Assembly: GCA_019359035.1 (NCBI GenBank)
Contig: JAHHIC010000036.1
Location: 62,001-126,000, forward strand
From: Scytonematopsis contorta HA4267-MV1
GTDB taxonomy: Bacteria; Cyanobacteriota; Cyanobacteriia; Cyanobacteriales; Nostocaceae
Direction: 5' to 3'
DNA length: 64,000 nucleotides
In this document: positions 62,456 to 64,000 of the stretch, piece by piece
Numbering within the stretch: position 1 is the first letter of the stretch
How the letters are laid out: every line of letters starts with the position of its first letter
The notes under the pieces: model-generated
What the model was told of the DNA's origin: nothing
Seen by the model: the letters and a program-made list of their open reading frames with translations, nothing else
The model's database searches: none
Translations under genes and position numbers: made by a program

Positions 62456-63054
62456 GGTAGTGGGGAGTGGGGAGTAGGAAATGGGGAATTGGTATCGTCT
62501 TCTAAAACTTTTTCCTCTGTGGTTTGTGCGATTACCCAGCGATGATAGTCAGCTAAGAGTTGGTGTGATAATCTTTGTTTTACCGTTAATAACACGCTTT
62601 TTAGCAGACTATTACCAGCAGCCTCTAAAATAACCGTGGGTGTAAATGCAAGAGGTGGTGGTAGTTCTACTTGGACTTCTAAATCCGCTTTGCCTTCTAG
62701 TAAGTAAGCCCCAGTACTAATTTGTCGTGGAGATAAATAACCCTTTAAATCTAAATTAAAGCGCTGGTTGATATAGTCAACACCACGTATTTCACAACCG
62801 ACTGAGCGTAAATATATTGTGCCATTAGATACTGACCATACCCTCATATCCACTGTTGGTTGTAGCGAAACCGTCAGAAAGCTGAGGGGACGCATTTTTA
62901 AACGAAAAACATCCTCTGCTAGCTGTTCGTAGCGAGTCGGGTCTACCAAAGCACTAACAAGACGTTGAGGTTGACGTAGATAATGCTGAATGGGAATGGG
63001 TTTCTGTGGAACAGAAATTTCAATCGATTGAGAAGCTGTAAACTTAGTAGTCAT
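62449..63054 (-). CDS. DUF1997 protein with STRR-encoded C-terminus
   Basis: 201 residues, a protein family restricted mainly to cyanobacteria and plastids. VSVPQKPIPIQHYLRQPQRL-like N-terminus (SQSIEISVPQKPIPIQHYLR), LVDPTRYEQLAEDVFRLKMR and ATVILEAAGNSLLKSVLLTV-type core (TPTVILEAAGNSLLKSVLLT) fit the family; no enzyme activity is known. Its last residues [11 protein letters not shown] are translated from the CCCCACTCCCC STRR just after the conserved domain (62455-62485). It is convergent with rnhB and overlaps it by 7 bases. Confidence 0.85.
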   Translation of the reverse strand: MTTKFTASQSIEISVPQKPIPIQHYLRQPQRLVSALVDPTRYEQLAEDVFRLKMRPLSFLTVSLQPTVDMRVWSVSNGTIYLRSVGCEIRGVDYINQRFNLDLKGYLSPRQISTGAYLLEGKADLEVQVELPPPLAFTPTVILEAAGNSLLKSVLLTVKQRLSHQLLADYHRWVIAQTTEEKVLEDDTNSPFPTPHSPLPY

Positions 63055-63214
63055 AGGCTGACATAAATACCTATTTAATATTGAAGGCTTTGTAAAAACT
63101 TGATATTTTTTAGTTAAGTTCCCTCACCCTAGTTGATTATAAAAAAATAGCACTTTTTTTGGCTATATATCGCGAGTAGTACTTTTATATACATAGATTT
63201 TTTCCCAAAAAAAC

Positions 63215-63242
63215 GTAGAGACGTTACATGTAACGTCTCTAC
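63215..63242. repeat. Palindromic element, copy 13 (perfect, 28 bp)
   Basis: Perfect 28-base palindrome identical to the inner part of copies 2 and 3 (GTAGAGACG...CGTCTCTAC, core GTTACATGTAAC). It lies between DUF1997 and the ABC ATPase gene, 50 kb from its identical copies. Confidence 0.95.
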
Positions 63243-63320
63243 ATTATCTATATGGAAATCACACAGTAATCACACAATAATCACACAATGTTCATGAGTC
63301 AATGTGTTATAATAACTAAC

Positions 63321-64000
63321 TTATTCTCCCAGATATGCTTCTAAAACTTGGGAATTACTCTGAATTTCTTCCGGAGAACCATTAGCAAGATTTTCGCCTT
63401 GAGCAAGTACCCAAACGCGGTCACATAAAGACATAATCACATCCATATTGTGTTCAATAATTAAAAAAGTCATGCCTTGTTTATTCCAAGCGGAAATGCG
63501 TTCGCATATCTCCTTAATTAAAGTAGGATTGACGCCAGCAGCTGGTTCATCTAATAAAATTAATTTGGGGTCAGCCATTAATGCTCGTCCCATTTCCAAA
63601 AGTTTGCGTTGTCCACCAGACAAACTACCAGCGTAATCTTGGGCTTTGTGAGCTAACCCGACAGATTCTAGTAAAAACATTGCTTTATCGCGCAATTCTT
63701 TTTGTTCTTTAGCAATTAAATGTTGTTGTAATTGCACAGTCCAAAAATTTTCACCAGATTGTTTTTGCGCTCCTAACATCATATTTTCCAACACTGACAA
63801 TCGAGACAAGGCTTTGGCTACTTGAAAGGTGCGAATTAGTCCTTGTTGAGCAATTTGGTGAGGTTGTAGTTGTTGGATTTGTTCACCATCAAAGACTACT
63901 CGTCCTTTGTCGGGTCGGATAAAGTTAGAGAGTAGATTAAATAAAGTTGTTTTACCAGCACCATTGGGACCAATTAAGCCAGTGATGCTACCGGGGGCTA
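63321..64000 (-). CDS. ABC transporter ATP-binding protein, LivG/UrtD-type (partial)
   Basis: The gene runs past the right edge; about 226 residues are visible with the first ATG at 63809 being internal. Upstream sequence reads PGSITGLIGPNGAGKTTLFN (Walker A), FDGEQIQQLQPHQIAQQGLI and RTFQVAKALSRLSVLENMML; then the signature YAGSLSGGQRKLLEMGRALM, Walker B PKLILLDEPAAGVNP and the switch LIIEHNMDVIMSLCDRV. The QxG-RTFQ and the LENMMLGAQ pattern place it in the branched-chain amino acid/urea (LivG-UrtD) family. Its partners lie outside the window. Confidence 0.88.
   Translation of the reverse strand, partial: APGSITGLIGPNGAGKTTLFNLLSNFIRPDKGRVVFDGEQIQQLQPHQIAQQGLIRTFQVAKALSRLSVLENMMLGAQKQSGENFWTVQLQQHLIAKEQKELRDKAMFLLESVGLAHKAQDYAGSLSGGQRKLLEMGRALMADPKLILLDEPAAGVNPTLIKEICERISAWNKQGMTFLIIEHNMDVIMSLCDRVWVLAQGENLANGSPEEIQSNSQVLEAYLGE

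Noticed and set aside
1-64000. tRNA, rRNA or nitrogen-fixation genes
   Set aside because: Looked for cloverleaf T-arm motifs and known nif/het proteins on both strands; none was seen.

Overview
The window looks like chromosomal DNA from a filamentous, probably heterocyst-forming (Nostocales-type) cyanobacterium. The evidence is an AT-rich base composition, cyanobacterial gene families (RNase E with the RRRRRRSSA tail, TIGR03960-type radical SAM protein, DUF1997, Uma2, PEP-CTERM proteins, a KirBac channel), three HIP1 octamers (GCGATCGC near 27575, 38237 and 54860) and very many short tandemly repeated repetitive (STRR) tracts between genes. No rRNA, tRNA, CRISPR array or transposase was recognised. 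Genus cannot be told from this sequence alone.

Layout. (1) 1-13253, all on the minus strand: a Wzx/Wzy-type exopolysaccharide locus. From its promoter-distal right end it holds a zinc-ribbon-like protein, a Wzc-like tyrosine autokinase, a Wzx flippase, six putative glycosyltransferases or related enzymes, a Wzy/ligase-type polymerase, an FkbM-like methyltransferase, a GT26 transferase and, cut by the left edge, what may be the initiating sugar-phosphate transferase. (2) 14216-28947: housekeeping genes (pgsA, aspartase, DUF362, ppa, panD, a metal-site-less metallo-beta-lactamase-fold protein, a UbiH-like hydroxylase, YebC, a sugar-binding lipoprotein, Uma2, glucokinase, a histidine phosphatase). 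(3) 29343-31791: two ferritin-like paralogues separated by a 17-bp tandem array, then a KirBac potassium channel. (4) 31858-45038: mobA, a DUF255 thioredoxin-like protein, clpP, a VEPK-repeat protein, an RNase II/R-family protein lacking most catalytic aspartates, ubiX, a LapA-like protein, a STAND ATPase and aroK. (5) 45654-49510: three tandem PEP-CTERM exported proteins that share a conserved upstream block. (6) 49669-64000: CPBP protease, clpS, a 27-bp tandem array, STAS protein, radical SAM protein, LCP transferase, rne-rnhB, DUF1997, and an ABC ATPase cut by the right edge.

Themes. Surface assembly recurs: the polysaccharide locus, an LCP protein that could attach glycopolymers, and PEP-CTERM proteins that would be processed by an exosortase outside this window. 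RNA turnover recurs too (RNase E, RNase HII, RNase II/R-like protein), as does Clp proteolysis (ClpP, ClpS). The most unusual structure is non-coding: at least 13 copies of a palindromic element with arms GTAGAGAC/GTCTCTAC whose inner bases change in a matched way, STRR tracts placed as facing inverted pairs, STRR sequence translated into protein ends (MobA, DUF255, DUF1997), two tandem arrays that each start next to a GC-rich hairpin, and the shared 36-bp leader of the PEP-CTERM genes, which also encodes a possible MFADV leader peptide.
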